This document shows, in pieces, positions 50,777 to 61,138 of a DNA stretch of 64,000 nt. The notes beneath the pieces are model-generated. The model did not search any database. It saw nothing but the letters and a program-made list of their open reading frames with translations, and was not told where the DNA came from. The stretch comes from Candidatus Omnitrophota bacterium (GTDB taxonomy: Bacteria > Omnitrophota > Omnitrophia > Omnitrophales > Aquincolibacteriaceae). A program made the translations under genes and the position numbers. Within the stretch, counting starts at the first letter, position 1. The number at the start of each line of letters is the position of its first letter. The stretch is taken from contig JACPXK010000033.1 in NCBI GenBank assembly GCA_016196565.1, positions 14,947-78,946 on the forward strand, in the 5' to 3' direction.

Positions 50777-51174
50777 AAGAATCCTCTTGGATGATCGCTT
50801 CCGTCAAAAAACCGGCGGAGGAGGAAAGTCCGAGCTTCACAGGGTAACGTAGTGGGTCACACCCATCTAGCAAATTCATAAGCAATTATGGATCTGTTAC
50901 GGATAAGAGCCACAGAGACGAGTCCAGAAAAACGTAAATCCGTTTTTCTGGGGTGAAACGCGGCAATCTCTACGTGAAGAAAGGCCAAACAGGCGAAAGC
51001 GGGCCTTGAGCTTCAAAACTCGAGAGCCCGGAAGAGTTACCCGCTCTTTAACCCAAAAGGTTTGAGTCGCCGGGTCGGCCGCAAGCGGTACTCGAGCAAT
51101 CGATACCCCAGATAGATGATCGTCCGGCAGCGTTAAGTTGCCGACAGAACTCGGCTTACAGAGAGGATTCTTTC
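50775..51174 (+). ncRNA. rnpB: RNase P RNA, bacterial type A-like
   Basis: The conserved cores are plain: GGAGGAAAGTCCGAGCTTC, CACAGGG, GAAACGCGGCAATCTC (in part), AAGGCCAAACAGGC, and the 3' ACAGAACTCGGCTTACAG. P1 is formed by GAAAGAATCCTCT (50775-50787) with AGAGGATTCTTTC (51162-51174). Its length of about 400 bases is normal. The RNA processes tRNA 5' ends. The first base lies inside the stop codon of the lipoprotein gene, so the RNA may come from read-through or from a promoter inside that gene. Confidence 0.95.
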
Positions 51175-51185
51175 AAAAAAAAGAG

Positions 51186-51223
51186 GGGGACAGGTCGTTA
51201 TTGAAGACCTGTCCCCTTTTTTT
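51186..51223 (+). terminator. Palindromic repeat acting as rnpB terminator
   Basis: GGGGACAGGTC (51186-51196) pairs perfectly with GACCTGTCCCC (51206-51216), followed by T7. It is a diverged copy of the perfect palindrome at 42070. Confidence 0.9.
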
Positions 51224-51236
51224 GCGAACAAACCCC

Positions 51237-51265
51237 TTGACGAAGCTGGTTTGATCCGTTACTAT
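51237..51265 (+). promoter_or_regulatory. Promoter of the pyr operon
   Basis: TTGACG (51237-51242), 17 bases, TACTAT (51260-51265). The leader before pyrR is about 170 bases. Confidence 0.75.
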
Positions 51266-51284
51266 TTCGAAAATTTACCTATCA

Positions 51285-51318
51285 TCCTTTTAAGTTGATG
51301 CGAGACATCAACAAGGGA
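51285..51318 (+). promoter_or_regulatory. PyrR-binding anti-antiterminator hairpin
   Basis: TCCTTT, a TAA bulge, stem GTTGATG, loop CGAGA, stem CATCAAC and AAGGGA. This fits the PyrR RNA element pattern: a CCTTTAA / AAGGG lower stem with a GNGAG-type loop. UMP-loaded PyrR would stabilise it and permit the terminator at 51358. Confidence 0.8.
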
Positions 51319-51357
51319 GCCGAAGTGAAAGACACATCGACATCATGGTTTTATGCA

Positions 51358-51386
51358 CCCCATCCCAAGGGATGGGGATTTTTTTT
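51358..51386 (+). terminator. Attenuator terminator of the pyr operon
   Basis: CCCCATCCC pairs with GGGATGGGG, followed by T8 (51379-51386), inside the leader and before pyrR. The competing antiterminator pairing was not resolved by eye. Confidence 0.85.
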
Positions 51387-51396
51387 GCCTAAACCC

Positions 51397-51415
51397 AAAA
51401 GGGGCCAGGCCCCTT
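51397..51415. repeat. Short GGGGCCAGGCCCC repeat before pyrR
   Basis: AAAAGGGGCCAGGCCCCTT is half of the longer family element seen in the cob genes. It lies between the attenuator and the pyrR ribosome binding site. Confidence 0.7.
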
Positions 51416-51442
51416 CTGATTATTCCTTCCGGGAGAAATCAC

Positions 51443-51988
51443 ATGCCTGAGAAAAAAGTCCTCGACCAGGAAGGCATCGACCGCGCCGTGATACGCATTG
51501 CCCACGAAATTTTGGAACGCAATCACGGCACGAAAAATCTTGTCTTGCTCGGCATCCGTAGCAAAGGCGTTTTTCTTGCCGAAAGACTTCGCCGCCAAAT
51601 CCGCACCATTGAAAATGTCGAAGTGCCTTTGGGAACTTTAGACATTACTTTCTACCGCGACGATTTAAAAAGAATAGGACCTCATCCCACCGTCAGGGAA
51701 ACACAAATCCCGTTTGACCTTACCGGAAAACTCGTGGTACTTGTGGATGACGTACTTTATACCGGCCGGACAATTCGCGCGGCCTTGGACGCAATTATTG
51801 ATTTCGGACGCCCCGATGCCGTTCAGCTCGCCGTTTTAATCGATCGCGGCCACCGTGAACTTCCGATCAAGGCCGATTATGTCGGCAAAAATATTCCGAC
51901 TTCCCAGCAAGAAGACGTGGCCGTGCAGCTTTCGGAAGAAAATCAAACCGACGAAGTTGTGGTGCGGGAGGAAAAGAAAAATGGCTGA
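51443..51988 (+). CDS. pyrR: PyrR, pyr regulator/uracil phosphoribosyltransferase
   Basis: A 181-residue RNA-binding attenuation regulator with weak uracil phosphoribosyltransferase activity. The PRPP loop is [17 protein letters not shown] and [18 protein letters not shown] (in part) is typical. It senses UMP and binds the leader hairpin upstream. Start at 51443 after GGGAGAAATC; a GCATG upstream at 51353 lies in the terminator. It overlaps pyrB by 8 bases. Confidence 0.94.
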   Translation: MPEKKVLDQEGIDRAVIRIAHEILERNHGTKNLVLLGIRSKGVFLAERLRRQIRTIENVEVPLGTLDITFYRDDLKRIGPHPTVRETQIPFDLTGKLVVLVDDVLYTGRTIRAALDAIIDFGRPDAVQLAVLIDRGHRELPIKADYVGKNIPTSQQEDVAVQLSEENQTDEVVVREEKKNG

Positions 51989-52952
51989 GATTCAGTGGAA
52001 ACGTAAAGATCTTCTGGGGCTTCGCGATCTGGCCCGCGAAGAAATCGAACTTATTCTCAAAACCGCCAAGGCCTTTCAGGAAATTTCGCTTCGCCCCGTA
52101 AAAAAAGTGCCGGCCCTGCGCGGCAAAACCGTGGCCAATCTCTTTTTTGAACCGAGTACCCGCACCCGGATTTCTTTTGAACTTGCCGCCAAACGTTTGT
52201 CCGCGGATTCTTTTCACATCGCGTCATCGACTTCCAGCATGGTGAAAGGGGAGAGTTTGAAAGACACGATTCGTAATATCGAAGCCCTTAAAGTGGATTT
52301 GGTGGTCATGCGGCATCCGTCTTCCGGAGCGCCTTACCGCATGGCGCATCATTTGAAAGCCGGAGTGATCAATGCCGGAGACGGCCTGAATGAACATCCG
52401 ACCCAAGCTTTGCTTGATATGTTCACGATTGTGGAAAAAAAAGGAAAACTCGACGGACTCAAAGTAAGTTTTGTGGGGGATATTCTGCACAGCCGTGTCA
52501 CGCGCTCCAATATTTGGGGGTTGACTAAAATGGGTGTTAAAGTGACGGTTTGCGCGCCCAAGACTTTGCTGCCCGCGCAGGTGGAAAAAATGGGGGTGCG
52601 AGTCACGACCAATTTAAAAGAAGCGGTCAAAGACGCGGATGTGATCAATCTTTTGAGAATTCAACTCGAACGCCAAAGCGAATCCTTTTTTCCCAGCATT
52701 CGCGAATATGCCACGGCCTATCAAATCAATTCACAAATTCTGAAAGCGGCAAAACCCGATGTCATGATCATGCATCCGGGGCCGGTCAATCGCGGCATTG
52801 AAATCACCAGCGATGTGGTGGACGGCCCCTCGTCGGTGATTCTGGATCAAGTGACTCACGGCCTCGCCGTGCGTATGGCTGTTCTTTATCTTCTGACCGG
52901 ATCGGCGAATGAAGAAAAAGAACTGGAAACGAAAGAAGGAGTGACGTCATGA
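51981..52952 (+). CDS. pyrB: Aspartate carbamoyltransferase
   Basis: A 323-residue catalytic subunit for the second step of pyrimidine synthesis. The carbamoyl-phosphate motif [13 protein letters not shown] and the aspartate-binding [16 protein letters not shown] (partly) are complete. No pyrI regulatory gene accompanies it, as in Bacillus-type operons. Start 51981 after GGGAGGAAAAG; the longer upstream frame lies in pyrR. It overlaps pyrC by 4 bases. Confidence 0.95.
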   Translation: MAEIQWKRKDLLGLRDLAREEIELILKTAKAFQEISLRPVKKVPALRGKTVANLFFEPSTRTRISFELAAKRLSADSFHIASSTSSMVKGESLKDTIRNIEALKVDLVVMRHPSSGAPYRMAHHLKAGVINAGDGLNEHPTQALLDMFTIVEKKGKLDGLKVSFVGDILHSRVTRSNIWGLTKMGVKVTVCAPKTLLPAQVEKMGVRVTTNLKEAVKDADVINLLRIQLERQSESFFPSIREYATAYQINSQILKAAKPDVMIMHPGPVNRGIEITSDVVDGPSSVILDQVTHGLAVRMAVLYLLTGSANEEKELETKEGVTS

Positions 52953-54226
52953 ATATTTTGATCCGGCAGGCCCGACGTGTGGATCCGGTCACGCAAAAAG
53001 AAGATGTGATCGACCTTCATATTAAAAGCGGGAAAATCCTTGAAATCGGAACCGGTCTTTCCGCTCCTGATGCCGAAACGATTGAGGCAAAGGGACTGTA
53101 TTTATTCCCTGGGCTGATTGATCTTCACACCCATTTTCGGGAACCCGGTTTTGAAGCCAAAGAAACCATTGCAACCGGTGCCCAAGCCGCCCTTCGCGGG
53201 GGATTTGTGGCCTCGGTTTCCATGCCCAACACCGATCCGCCTTGCGATCATCAAAGTGTGATCGACAATATCATCCGTAAAGCCAAAGAAGTGCCCTATC
53301 ATATTTTTCCTTCGGGCACGATCAGCAAAGGCCGTGAGGGCAAAGAACTTTCTGAAATGGCGGACTTGCAAAATGCCGGCATCGTGGCGGTTACCGATGA
53401 CGGGGATTGGGTAGAGGATTCTCTTTTGATGCGCCGCGCCATGGAATATGCTTCCATGCTCAACCTGATTGTGATGAGTCATTGCGAAGACAAAAGACTT
53501 TCCGCCAAAGGGGTCATGAATGAAGGTTTTAATTCGACTCAATTCGGTTTGCGGGGAATTACGGCGGCCAGCGAAGATGTGGCGGTGGCGCGTGATATTG
53601 AACTGGCGAGACTTACGGGGGCTTATCTTCATCTTTGCCATCTTTCCACGGCGCGTTCCGTGGAACTTGTGCGCCGCGCGAAGGCGGAAGGACTTTTAGT
53701 GACAACCGAAGTGACGCCGCATCATTTGGTTTTAACGGATGATTTGGTGGAAGGGTATAATACGAACACCAAAATGAATCCGCCGCTTCGAACCGCGGCT
53801 GATGTGGAAGCGCTTCAACAAGGCCTTAAAGACGGGACGATTGATGCGGTTTCTACCGATCATGCCCCGCACACGCAGGAAGAAAAAATGCTCGAATACG
53901 ATCAAGCGCCTTTCGGCGTGATCGGGCTTGAGACGGCGCTTGGGGTGGTCCTGACCGAACTTCATCATAAAAAGAAATGGCCGCTTGCCGCCATTGCCAA
54001 AGTGATGTCGCTCAGGCCGGCTGAAATTTTAAATCTAGGGCATGCTTTCGGCCGCATTGAAAAAGGGACTCAAGCCAATCTCACCCTGGTGGATATCAAC
54101 CGGGAATGGACGGTGAGTGCTGCGGAGTTTTCCTCCAAATCAAGAAATTCCTGTTTTATGAAGCAAAAATTAAAAGGAAAAGTGGCGGCGACCATTTGCG
54201 CGGGGAAATTATGGAAATTTTCATGA
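52949..54226 (+). CDS. pyrC: Dihydroorotase (class I)
   Basis: A 425-residue zinc amidohydrolase closing carbamoyl aspartate to dihydroorotate. Metal residues are visible in LIDLHTHFREPG, VMSHCEDK, LHLCHLSTARS and AVSTDHAPHTQEEK. The protein is the longer class I type usual in pyr operons. Its stop overlaps the carA start (ATGA). Confidence 0.95.
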   Translation: MNILIRQARRVDPVTQKEDVIDLHIKSGKILEIGTGLSAPDAETIEAKGLYLFPGLIDLHTHFREPGFEAKETIATGAQAALRGGFVASVSMPNTDPPCDHQSVIDNIIRKAKEVPYHIFPSGTISKGREGKELSEMADLQNAGIVAVTDDGDWVEDSLLMRRAMEYASMLNLIVMSHCEDKRLSAKGVMNEGFNSTQFGLRGITAASEDVAVARDIELARLTGAYLHLCHLSTARSVELVRRAKAEGLLVTTEVTPHHLVLTDDLVEGYNTNTKMNPPLRTAADVEALQQGLKDGTIDAVSTDHAPHTQEEKMLEYDQAPFGVIGLETALGVVLTELHHKKKWPLAAIAKVMSLRPAEILNLGHAFGRIEKGTQANLTLVDINREWTVSAAEFSSKSRNSCFMKQKLKGKVAATICAGKLWKFS

Positions 54227-55344
54227 AAGCGTATTTAGCCCTTGAAGACGGATTGGTTTTTGAAGGGGAAGGCTTCGGCGCCGAAGGCGAGGTTTACGGT
54301 GAAGTCGTTTTTAACACGTCCCTTTCCGGCTATCAGGAAATTTTGACGGACCCTTCTTATAAAGGGCAAATCGTCACCATGACCTATCCCCACATCGGAA
54401 ATTATGGGGTGAATTTTCAGGATGAAGAATCCTCGAAGCCCTGGGTGGAAGGATTTGTGATCAAAGAGCTAAGCCCGGTGGTGAGTAATTTCCGCGCCAA
54501 GATGTCGCTTCACGATTATTTGAAAAAGCACAATAAAATCGGCATTCAGGGAATCGACACGCGCAAACTCGTCAAACATCTACGCGACAACGGCGCTAAA
54601 AAAGGCATTCTTTCCACGACCGACGGCGATCCCAAACGGCTGGTTCAAAAAGCCAAAGACTCTCCCAGCATTGTCGGTGTGGACCTGGTGAAGGAAGTGA
54701 CTTGCAAAAAAACTTATGAATTCAAAGACAGCCTTCTGGCAGGTTATGAGTGGGGACCCGGCGGACCTATCGAAAAGCGATTTAACGTTGTGGCGATTGA
54801 TTCGGGAATCAAAACTAACATTTTGCGCAAACTCAATCAACACGGATTCAATGTGCGTGTGGTCCCTGCCTCGGCTACGAAGGACGAAATCATGAAAAGT
54901 AAGCCGGACGGTGTTTTTCTTTCCAATGGTCCCGGCGATCCCGCTGCCGTGCCTTATCTGGTGAACACCGTGCGCGAACTTATCGGACAAGTTCCCATTT
55001 TTGGGATTTGCCTCGGCCATCAAATTTTGGGATTGGCGCTTGGAGGGACGACTTCGAAACTGAAATTTGGACATCGCGGCGGCAATCATCCGGTGATGGA
55101 TTTGGAGACCAAAAAAATTGAAATCACTTCGCAAAATCACGGCTTTGTGGTGGACATCGACTCTTTGCCGAAGGATGAGGTGGAATTAACGCATCTTAAT
55201 TTGAATGATAAAACGCTCGAGGGCATGAAGCACAAGAAATATCCGCTTTTTTCCGTGCAATACCACCCGGAAAATTCGCCGGGCCCTCACGACAGCGATT
55301 ATCTCTTTACGCGATTTAGAGAAATGGTGGAACAGAATGCCTAA
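54223..55344 (+). CDS. carA: Carbamoyl-phosphate synthase, small chain
   Basis: A 373-residue glutaminase subunit. The nucleophile cysteine is in [13 protein letters not shown], and [14 protein letters not shown] holds the histidine and glutamate of the triad. [17 protein letters not shown] marks the CarA amino-terminal domain. The ATG at 54223 overlaps the pyrC stop; an alternative ATG at 54211 has GGGGA before it and would add four residues. It overlaps carB by 8 bases. Confidence 0.95.
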   Translation: MKAYLALEDGLVFEGEGFGAEGEVYGEVVFNTSLSGYQEILTDPSYKGQIVTMTYPHIGNYGVNFQDEESSKPWVEGFVIKELSPVVSNFRAKMSLHDYLKKHNKIGIQGIDTRKLVKHLRDNGAKKGILSTTDGDPKRLVQKAKDSPSIVGVDLVKEVTCKKTYEFKDSLLAGYEWGPGGPIEKRFNVVAIDSGIKTNILRKLNQHGFNVRVVPASATKDEIMKSKPDGVFLSNGPGDPAAVPYLVNTVRELIGQVPIFGICLGHQILGLALGGTTSKLKFGHRGGNHPVMDLETKKIEITSQNHGFVVDIDSLPKDEVELTHLNLNDKTLEGMKHKKYPLFSVQYHPENSPGPHDSDYLFTRFREMVEQNA

Positions 55345-58300
55345 GCGCACAGACATTAAGAAGATTTTAATTATCGGGTCCGGGCCGATCATCATCGGAC
55401 AAGCCTGCGAATTCGATTATTCGGGCACGCAGGCCTGCAAAGCCCTTCGCGAAGAAGGTTATGAAATCGTGCTCATAAATTCCAATCCTGCGACGATCAT
55501 GACCGATCCCGAAACCGCGAATCGTATTTATATCGAGCCGCTCCTTGTGGAATATTTGGAAAAGGTCATCGAAAAGGAAAGGCCGCAGGCCTGCCTCCCG
55601 ACCATGGGCGGTCAGACGGCGCTTAATCTCACCGTGCAGGCTTATGAAAAAGGGGTTTTCCAAAAATACGGCGTGGAACTCATCGGCGCCAAATATGAGG
55701 CCATTAAAAAAGCGGAGAACCGCGAACAATTCAAAAAGGCGATGCAAAAAATCGGCCTCGATCTGCCCAAAAGTAATTTTGCTTATTCGGTGGCCGAGGC
55801 GTTGAAGGTTGCTGATGAAATCGGTTATCCGGTCGTGGTGCGCCCCAGTTTTACGCTCGGTGGTTCGGGAAGCGGCATTTGTTTCAACCGTGAAGAATTA
55901 GAGCGTACGGCTAATCTCGGGCTCGAATACAGCATGGTGCATGAAGTGTTAATTGAAGAGTCAGTTCTTGGGTGGAAAGAATTTGAGCTCGAAGTGATGC
56001 GTGATATTCGCGATAACTACGTGGTGATATGCTCGATTGAAAATTTCGACCCCATGGGCATTCACACGGGCGATTCCATCACCGTGGCCCCGGCCCAAAC
56101 CCTCACCGATAAGGAATATCAGCGCATGCGGGACGCCGGGCGCAAAATCATTTCGGAAATCGGCGTGGAAACCGGCGGCTCCAATATTCAATTTGCCGTC
56201 AATCCCGACAACGGCCGCATGGTGGTGATCGAAATGAATCCGCGCGTTTCAAGATCCTCGGCCTTGGCCTCCAAGGCCACGGGATTTCCGATTGCGAAAT
56301 TTGCCGCCAAACTAGCGGTCGGCTATACCTTGGACGAAATTCCCAATGATATTACAAAATACACGCCCGCCTCGTTTGAACCCTCCATCGATTATTGCGT
56401 GGTGAAAATCCCGCGTTTTGCCTTTGAAAAATTCGAAGGCGTGGACAATACCCTTTCCACCCAAATGAAATCCGTGGGCGAGGCCATGTCCATCGGTCGT
56501 ACCTTTAAAGAGGCTTTTCAGAAGGGAATACGGTCGCTCGAGATCAAACGGTTTGGGCTTGGTGCGGATGGCCGGGACAAGGTTTTCGGGACACCGCTCA
56601 AAACCGTGGAAGAATACACCACCTTTTGGAAGAAGAGTTCTGCCGATGATGATCTCAGACGCAAAATCCGCCAGTATATTTCTATTCCCAAAGAAGACCG
56701 CATTTTCTATATCAAATACGCTTATCTGACCGGAACAAGCACCGATGAAATTTACCGCATCACACATATTGACCCATGGTTTTTAGAGCAGATGCGCCAA
56801 ATCATAGATTTCGAAAAAGAATTGATTGAGGCGCGAAGCGACAAGGCCGAGCAAAAAAATCTTCTTCGCAAAGCCAAAGGTTACGGATTTTCCGATCGCC
56901 AGCTCGCTTTTCTTTGGAACAAGACAGAAGACGAAATTCGCACTTTTAGAAAAGGGGAAAAGGTTCTTCCGGTTTTTAAACTTGTCGATACCTGCGCTTC
57001 GGAATTCAAAGCGTACACGCCGTATTTTTACTCCACTTATGAAGAAGAAGATGAATCGTTTCCGAGTGATAAGAAAAAAGTCATCATTCTTGGCGGGGGC
57101 CCGAACCGAATCGGGCAGGGAATAGAATTCGATTATTGCTGCGTTCACGCGGCGTTTGCTCTTCGAGAATTAGGTTACGAAACTTTGATGGTCAATTCCA
57201 ATCCTGAAACCGTCAGCACGGATTATGATACCTCCGACAAACTTTATTTCGAGCCGCTCACGCTGGAAGATGTGATGAGCATTATCGAACGCGAAAAACC
57301 CATGGGAGTGATCGTGCAGCTTGGCGGACAAACCCCGCTTAATCTTTCCAAAAGTCTCGAAGCGGCAGGAGTCAAAATTCTCGGGACCTCTGCTTCGGCC
57401 ATTGATGTTGCCGAAGACCGGGACAAATTCAAAAAACTCTTAGAGAAAATCAAGCTCGCTCAGCCCAAAAACGGTATTGCCTATAATTTGGAAGAAGCCG
57501 CGCGCGTGGCCAAAGAAATTACTTATCCGGTCGTGGTGCGGCCCTCTTATGTGCTTGGAGGGCGGGCCATGGAAATTGCTTACGATGAAGATTTCCTCCG
57601 CAAGTACATGGCCAACGCGGTGGAAGCAAGCGATGAGCATCCGGTTTTAATCGATAAATTTCTGGAAGACGCGATCGAGGTCGATGTGGATTTAATCTCG
57701 GACGGCGAAACCGCGGTGGTGGGAGCGGTGCTGGAACATATTGAAGAAGCCGGCATTCATTCCGGCGATAGTGCGTCCGTGATTCCGCCTTTTTCCCTCA
57801 AAAAAGAACTCGTCGAAGAAATTATGACAAAGACCAAACAAATCGCCAAAGAACTCGGCATCATTGGCCTTATGAATGTGCAATACGCCATTCAAAACGG
57901 GATGATTTACTGTCTGGAAGTCAATCCGCGCGCTTCGCGTACGGTGCCGTTTGTGAGTAAGAGTATCGCCGTACCGCTGGCCAAGCTCGCCGCCAAAGTC
58001 ATGGTGGGAAAAACCTTGAAAGAACTCGGATTTACGGAAGAAATCGTGCCGCCCTATGTGACGGTCAAAGAATCCGTATTTCCTTTTGTAAAATTTCCGG
58101 GTGTGGACATTATTCTTTCGCCAGAAATGAAATCCACGGGCGAGGTGATGGGCATTGACGAGGATTTCCCCAAGGCCTTTTACAAATCCCAGGATGCGGC
58201 GCATGCGCATATTCCGCTCGACGGCAAGGTTTTTGTCAGCGTGAAAAGTTCGGACAAAAATAAAATTGTCCCGATTTCCAAAAAATTTCACGAATTAGGC

Positions 58301-58705
58301 TATTCTCTGGTGGCCACTCGCGGCACGGCCAGGGTTTTGCAGGAAAACGGAATTCCGGCCCAGGTGATTTTGAAAATCGCGGAAGGACGTCCGAATATCG
58401 GCGATTTGATCCGTAATCGCGAAGTCAAACTCATTGTCAATACGCCGAGCGGCAAAGGGCCGATGCTCGATGAGGCGAAAATCCGTTCGCTGGCGGTTTC
58501 CTTTAATATTCCGTGCATTACCACGCTCAATGCGGCGCGGGCCGTCATTATGGGGCTTGAGGCCGTGCGCGGCCGCGGTCTCGAAGTGCGTGCGATTCAA
58601 GATTATCACGCGAGACTTACTAAGAGTCAGTCTGAGCGGAATACGGCTCGTCATCCTGAAGGAAATGTCCGTCATCCTGAGCGTAGCGAAGGATCTCACA
58701 AATGA
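55337..58705 (+). CDS. carB: Carbamoyl-phosphate synthase, large chain, repeat-made tail
   Basis: A 1122-residue ATP-grasp synthetase with two homologous halves (about 1-400 and 550-935) and a C-terminal allosteric MGS-like domain (about 940-1085). [17 protein letters not shown] and [16 protein letters not shown] open the halves. The last 20 or so residues ([19 protein letters not shown]) are coded by a GTCATCCTGA-type repeat at 58649-58706 and have no counterpart in ordinary CarB. The repeat also supplies the overlap with pyrK. Confidence 0.95.
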   Translation: MPKRTDIKKILIIGSGPIIIGQACEFDYSGTQACKALREEGYEIVLINSNPATIMTDPETANRIYIEPLLVEYLEKVIEKERPQACLPTMGGQTALNLTVQAYEKGVFQKYGVELIGAKYEAIKKAENREQFKKAMQKIGLDLPKSNFAYSVAEALKVADEIGYPVVVRPSFTLGGSGSGICFNREELERTANLGLEYSMVHEVLIEESVLGWKEFELEVMRDIRDNYVVICSIENFDPMGIHTGDSITVAPAQTLTDKEYQRMRDAGRKIISEIGVETGGSNIQFAVNPDNGRMVVIEMNPRVSRSSALASKATGFPIAKFAAKLAVGYTLDEIPNDITKYTPASFEPSIDYCVVKIPRFAFEKFEGVDNTLSTQMKSVGEAMSIGRTFKEAFQKGIRSLEIKRFGLGADGRDKVFGTPLKTVEEYTTFWKKSSADDDLRRKIRQYISIPKEDRIFYIKYAYLTGTSTDEIYRITHIDPWFLEQMRQIIDFEKELIEARSDKAEQKNLLRKAKGYGFSDRQLAFLWNKTEDEIRTFRKGEKVLPVFKLVDTCASEFKAYTPYFYSTYEEEDESFPSDKKKVIILGGGPNRIGQGIEFDYCCVHAAFALRELGYETLMVNSNPETVSTDYDTSDKLYFEPLTLEDVMSIIEREKPMGVIVQLGGQTPLNLSKSLEAAGVKILGTSASAIDVAEDRDKFKKLLEKIKLAQPKNGIAYNLEEAARVAKEITYPVVVRPSYVLGGRAMEIAYDEDFLRKYMANAVEASDEHPVLIDKFLEDAIEVDVDLISDGETAVVGAVLEHIEEAGIHSGDSASVIPPFSLKKELVEEIMTKTKQIAKELGIIGLMNVQYAIQNGMIYCLEVNPRASRTVPFVSKSIAVPLAKLAAKVMVGKTLKELGFTEEIVPPYVTVKESVFPFVKFPGVDIILSPEMKSTGEVMGIDEDFPKAFYKSQDAAHAHIPLDGKVFVSVKSSDKNKIVPISKKFHELGYSLVATRGTARVLQENGIPAQVILKIAEGRPNIGDLIRNREVKLIVNTPSGKGPMLDEAKIRSLAVSFNIPCITTLNAARAVIMGLEAVRGRGLEVRAIQDYHARLTKSQSERNTARHPEGNVRHPERSEGSHK

Positions 58706-58706
58706 C
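58649..58706. repeat. GTCATCCTGA repeat forming the carB end and pyrK start
   Basis: CGTCATCCTGAAGGAAAT, then GTCATCCTGAGCGTAGCGAA and GGATCTCACAAATGAC. It codes the carB tail and includes the ATG of pyrK (58702). Confidence 0.8.
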
Positions 58707-59466
58707 GGACCAAACCGTCACCATTCTCGAAAACCGCAAGATCAATGAGAAATATTTTAAATTAATTTTCCGCTCGCGCCAATTGGCGCGAAATGTTTTG
58801 CCCGGCCAATTCATGAATATTCAAATTCAGCCCGGGCTTGATCCATTCTTGAGACGTCCCTTCAGCTATTACCGCATTTCGCAAGACAAAATCGAAGTCC
58901 TCTACGAAATTCTGGGAAGAGGAACAGCGCTTTTGGCTTCGCGTGTCAAAGGCGACAGTCTCAAAGTGATGGGGCCTTTGGGCCTGCCTTTTACGGGAAA
59001 TTTAAAAAAGAAGAAAAGAATGCTTGTGGCCGGCGGCGTAGGGGTGCCTCCTCTCGTTTTTCTGGCGGAAAAATATCCGGTGGATTATTTTTTGATCGGC
59101 ACCAAATCCAAAAAAGAAGTCATGCCCAAAAAAGAGCTCGCCAAAATCAAAGGCAAAATATTTTATTCCACCAATGACGGCAGTTACGGCAAAAAAGGGT
59201 TTGTGACGGTGCTGGTGGAAGACATTCTGAAGAAAGAAAATTCCGAGAATCTTTATATTCAAACCTGCGGCCCTGAAGTCATGATGCAGGCGGTGCTCGA
59301 CATCGCGCGCCGTCATGATATTGAAGGGGAGGCCTCGCTCGATAAGCCCATGGCTTGCGGCGTGGGGGCATGCCTCGGCTGCATGGTGAAAACGGATGAA
59401 GGCTGGCAGCCGTCCTGTACGCACGGTCCGGTTTTCCCCTTTAAAAAGCTGACGGAAAAAATATGA
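58702..59466 (+). CDS. pyrK: Dihydroorotate dehydrogenase electron-transfer subunit
   Basis: A 254-residue FAD and 2Fe-2S protein passing electrons from dihydroorotate dehydrogenase to NAD+. [11 protein letters not shown] is the flavin site, [18 protein letters not shown] the NAD-binding start, and [13 protein letters not shown] with a final C in PSCTHGP the iron-sulfur ligands. Overlaps carB by 4 bases and pyrD by 4. Confidence 0.94.
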   Translation: MTDQTVTILENRKINEKYFKLIFRSRQLARNVLPGQFMNIQIQPGLDPFLRRPFSYYRISQDKIEVLYEILGRGTALLASRVKGDSLKVMGPLGLPFTGNLKKKKRMLVAGGVGVPPLVFLAEKYPVDYFLIGTKSKKEVMPKKELAKIKGKIFYSTNDGSYGKKGFVTVLVEDILKKENSENLYIQTCGPEVMMQAVLDIARRHDIEGEASLDKPMACGVGACLGCMVKTDEGWQPSCTHGPVFPFKKLTEKI

Positions 59467-60389
59467 AAGTAGATTTAACAACCCCAATTAAAAATCTTAC
59501 CTTCCGCAATCCCATTACTGTGGCTTCCGGGACTTTCGGCACGAAGGATGAATATTTAAAATACGTGGATTATGAAAAATTGGGGGCCGTGATTACCAAG
59601 ACGATTACGGTCCGCCCCCGCAAAGGAAATCCCATGCCGCGTATTTGCGAAACCGCGGGCGGTATGCTGAATGCCATCGGACTTCAGAATAAAGGGCTGG
59701 AAGATTTTATCGAAAATAAAATTCCGTATTTTGCGGAAATCGATACACCGCTCATTGTCAATATTGCCGGGGAATCGCTGGATGATTTTCGTGAACTCAC
59801 CAAGGCGCTTCACCGGCATCCGGATGTGGTCAAGGCCATCGAACTGAATCTTTCCTGCCCGAATGTGGAAGAAGGCGGCACTTCCTTCATGAAAAAACGC
59901 GAGATCATGATCGACGTGATAAAAACCGTGCGCGCGCAAACGGATTTGACTCTTTTTGCCAAACTTTCGCCCGAACTCGGCGATGTGGTAGAAATTGCGG
60001 GTGATGTAATCGGCGCGGGGGCCGACGGCCTCAGCCTCATCAATACCTTAAAAGGCATGAGCATTGATATTTATCGAAGGCGGCCGCGCATTGCCAATGC
60101 TACCGGTGGATTAAGCGGGCCTGCCATTAAGCCCGTGGCCCTGCGTTATGTTTATGAAGTGAAAAAACATTACAACGTGCCGGTGATTGCATCGGGGGGA
60201 ATCATGACGGCCGAAGATGCCGTGGAATTTTTGATCGCCGGCGCTGATCTCTTAGCTATTGGCACGGCCAATTTTGTGAATCCTCGCGCCACACTCGATA
60301 TTCTGGAAGGGCTTATGGATTTCTGCAAAAAGCAAAAAATAAAACACATTGGCGAATTGCGGGGGACATTGAATGTCAATAAAGAATAG
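59463..60389 (+). CDS. pyrD: Dihydroorotate dehydrogenase B, catalytic subunit
   Basis: A 308-residue FMN enzyme oxidising dihydroorotate. VASGTFGTKDEY at the start, LSCPNVEEGG with the catalytic cysteine and VIASGGIMTAEDAVEFLIAG near the phosphate site place it in class 1B, the form paired with PyrK. It overlaps pyrK by 4 bases and pyrF by 17. Confidence 0.95.
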   Translation: MKVDLTTPIKNLTFRNPITVASGTFGTKDEYLKYVDYEKLGAVITKTITVRPRKGNPMPRICETAGGMLNAIGLQNKGLEDFIENKIPYFAEIDTPLIVNIAGESLDDFRELTKALHRHPDVVKAIELNLSCPNVEEGGTSFMKKREIMIDVIKTVRAQTDLTLFAKLSPELGDVVEIAGDVIGAGADGLSLINTLKGMSIDIYRRRPRIANATGGLSGPAIKPVALRYVYEVKKHYNVPVIASGGIMTAEDAVEFLIAGADLLAIGTANFVNPRATLDILEGLMDFCKKQKIKHIGELRGTLNVNKE

Positions 60390-61122
60390 TCATTGCGAGG
60401 AGGCCGAAGGCCGACGAAGCAACCCCGAACTGATTGTCGCCCTCGACCTTCCGGATTTAAATTCCGCGCGAAAACTTCTTCAAGACCTTAAAGGAATCAT
60501 CAGCTTTTATAAAATCGGATTTGAATTTTTTGTCTCACACGGCTGGAAAGCGGTCGAGCTTGTGCGCGAATTTGGCGGCCGTGTTTTTTTGGACCTCAAA
60601 CTTCATGATATTCCCACCACCGTAGCCAAAACCGCGGCTGTTATTTGCGAGCATGAAGTCGATATGTTCAATGTGCACGCTTTGGGCGGTCTTGAAATGA
60701 TGAAAAAAACCCGCGATGTGGTAAATGAATGCGTGAAAAAGGGAAAGAAAAAGCCTATTGTCCTGGGCGTCACGATTCTTACCAGTCACAACCAGGATGT
60801 TTTGTCCAAGGAACTCGGCATCGGTAAATCGATTTCCGAAGAAGTGATTTCTCTGGCGCACCTTGTGAAATCCGCCGGTCTTGACGGTGTAGTGTGTTCT
60901 GGCGAAGAAACCGCGGCGCTTCGAAAGGAATTTCCCTCAGGCTTTTTGCTCGTTACTCCCGGTGTTCGTCCCGCGAAAAGTTCGGGGGACGATCAAAAGC
61001 GCGTGATGACTCCCGCGCAAGCCTTGGCCAACGGTTCCGATTATCTTGTGATCGGCCGTCCTATTGTCCAAGCTCCCAATCCTCGCACCGCCGCCGAAAA
61101 AATTATCGCCGAAATCAAATAG
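60373..61122 (+). CDS. pyrF: Orotidine 5'-phosphate decarboxylase, repeat-made start
   Basis: A 249-residue TIM-barrel enzyme giving UMP. The catalytic Lys-Asp-Lys array is in FLDLKLHDIPTTVA and the phosphate loop in LVTPGVRP. The first strand is IVALDLPDL, but before it the amino-terminal extension SHCEEAEGRRSN is coded by a GTCATTGCGAG repeat. No other start between the repeat and the first strand is apparent, so the extension is probably translated. Confidence 0.93.
   Translation: MSIKNSHCEEAEGRRSNPELIVALDLPDLNSARKLLQDLKGIISFYKIGFEFFVSHGWKAVELVREFGGRVFLDLKLHDIPTTVAKTAAVICEHEVDMFNVHALGGLEMMKKTRDVVNECVKKGKKKPIVLGVTILTSHNQDVLSKELGIGKSISEEVISLAHLVKSAGLDGVVCSGEETAALRKEFPSGFLLVTPGVRPAKSSGDDQKRVMTPAQALANGSDYLVIGRPIVQAPNPRTAAEKIIAEIK
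60389..60423. repeat. GTCATTGCGAG repeat at the pyrF start
   Basis: GTCATTGCGAGGAGGCC then GAAGGCCGACGAAGCAA, beginning at the last base of the pyrD stop. Same family as 7727. Confidence 0.85.
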
Positions 61123-61138
61123 AACAGGACGTTTTGTG

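Noticed and set aside
61064..61138. Amino-terminal extension of the sulfatase-fold protein
   Set aside because: It lies within pyrF in another frame; the membrane protein starts sensibly at 61139.
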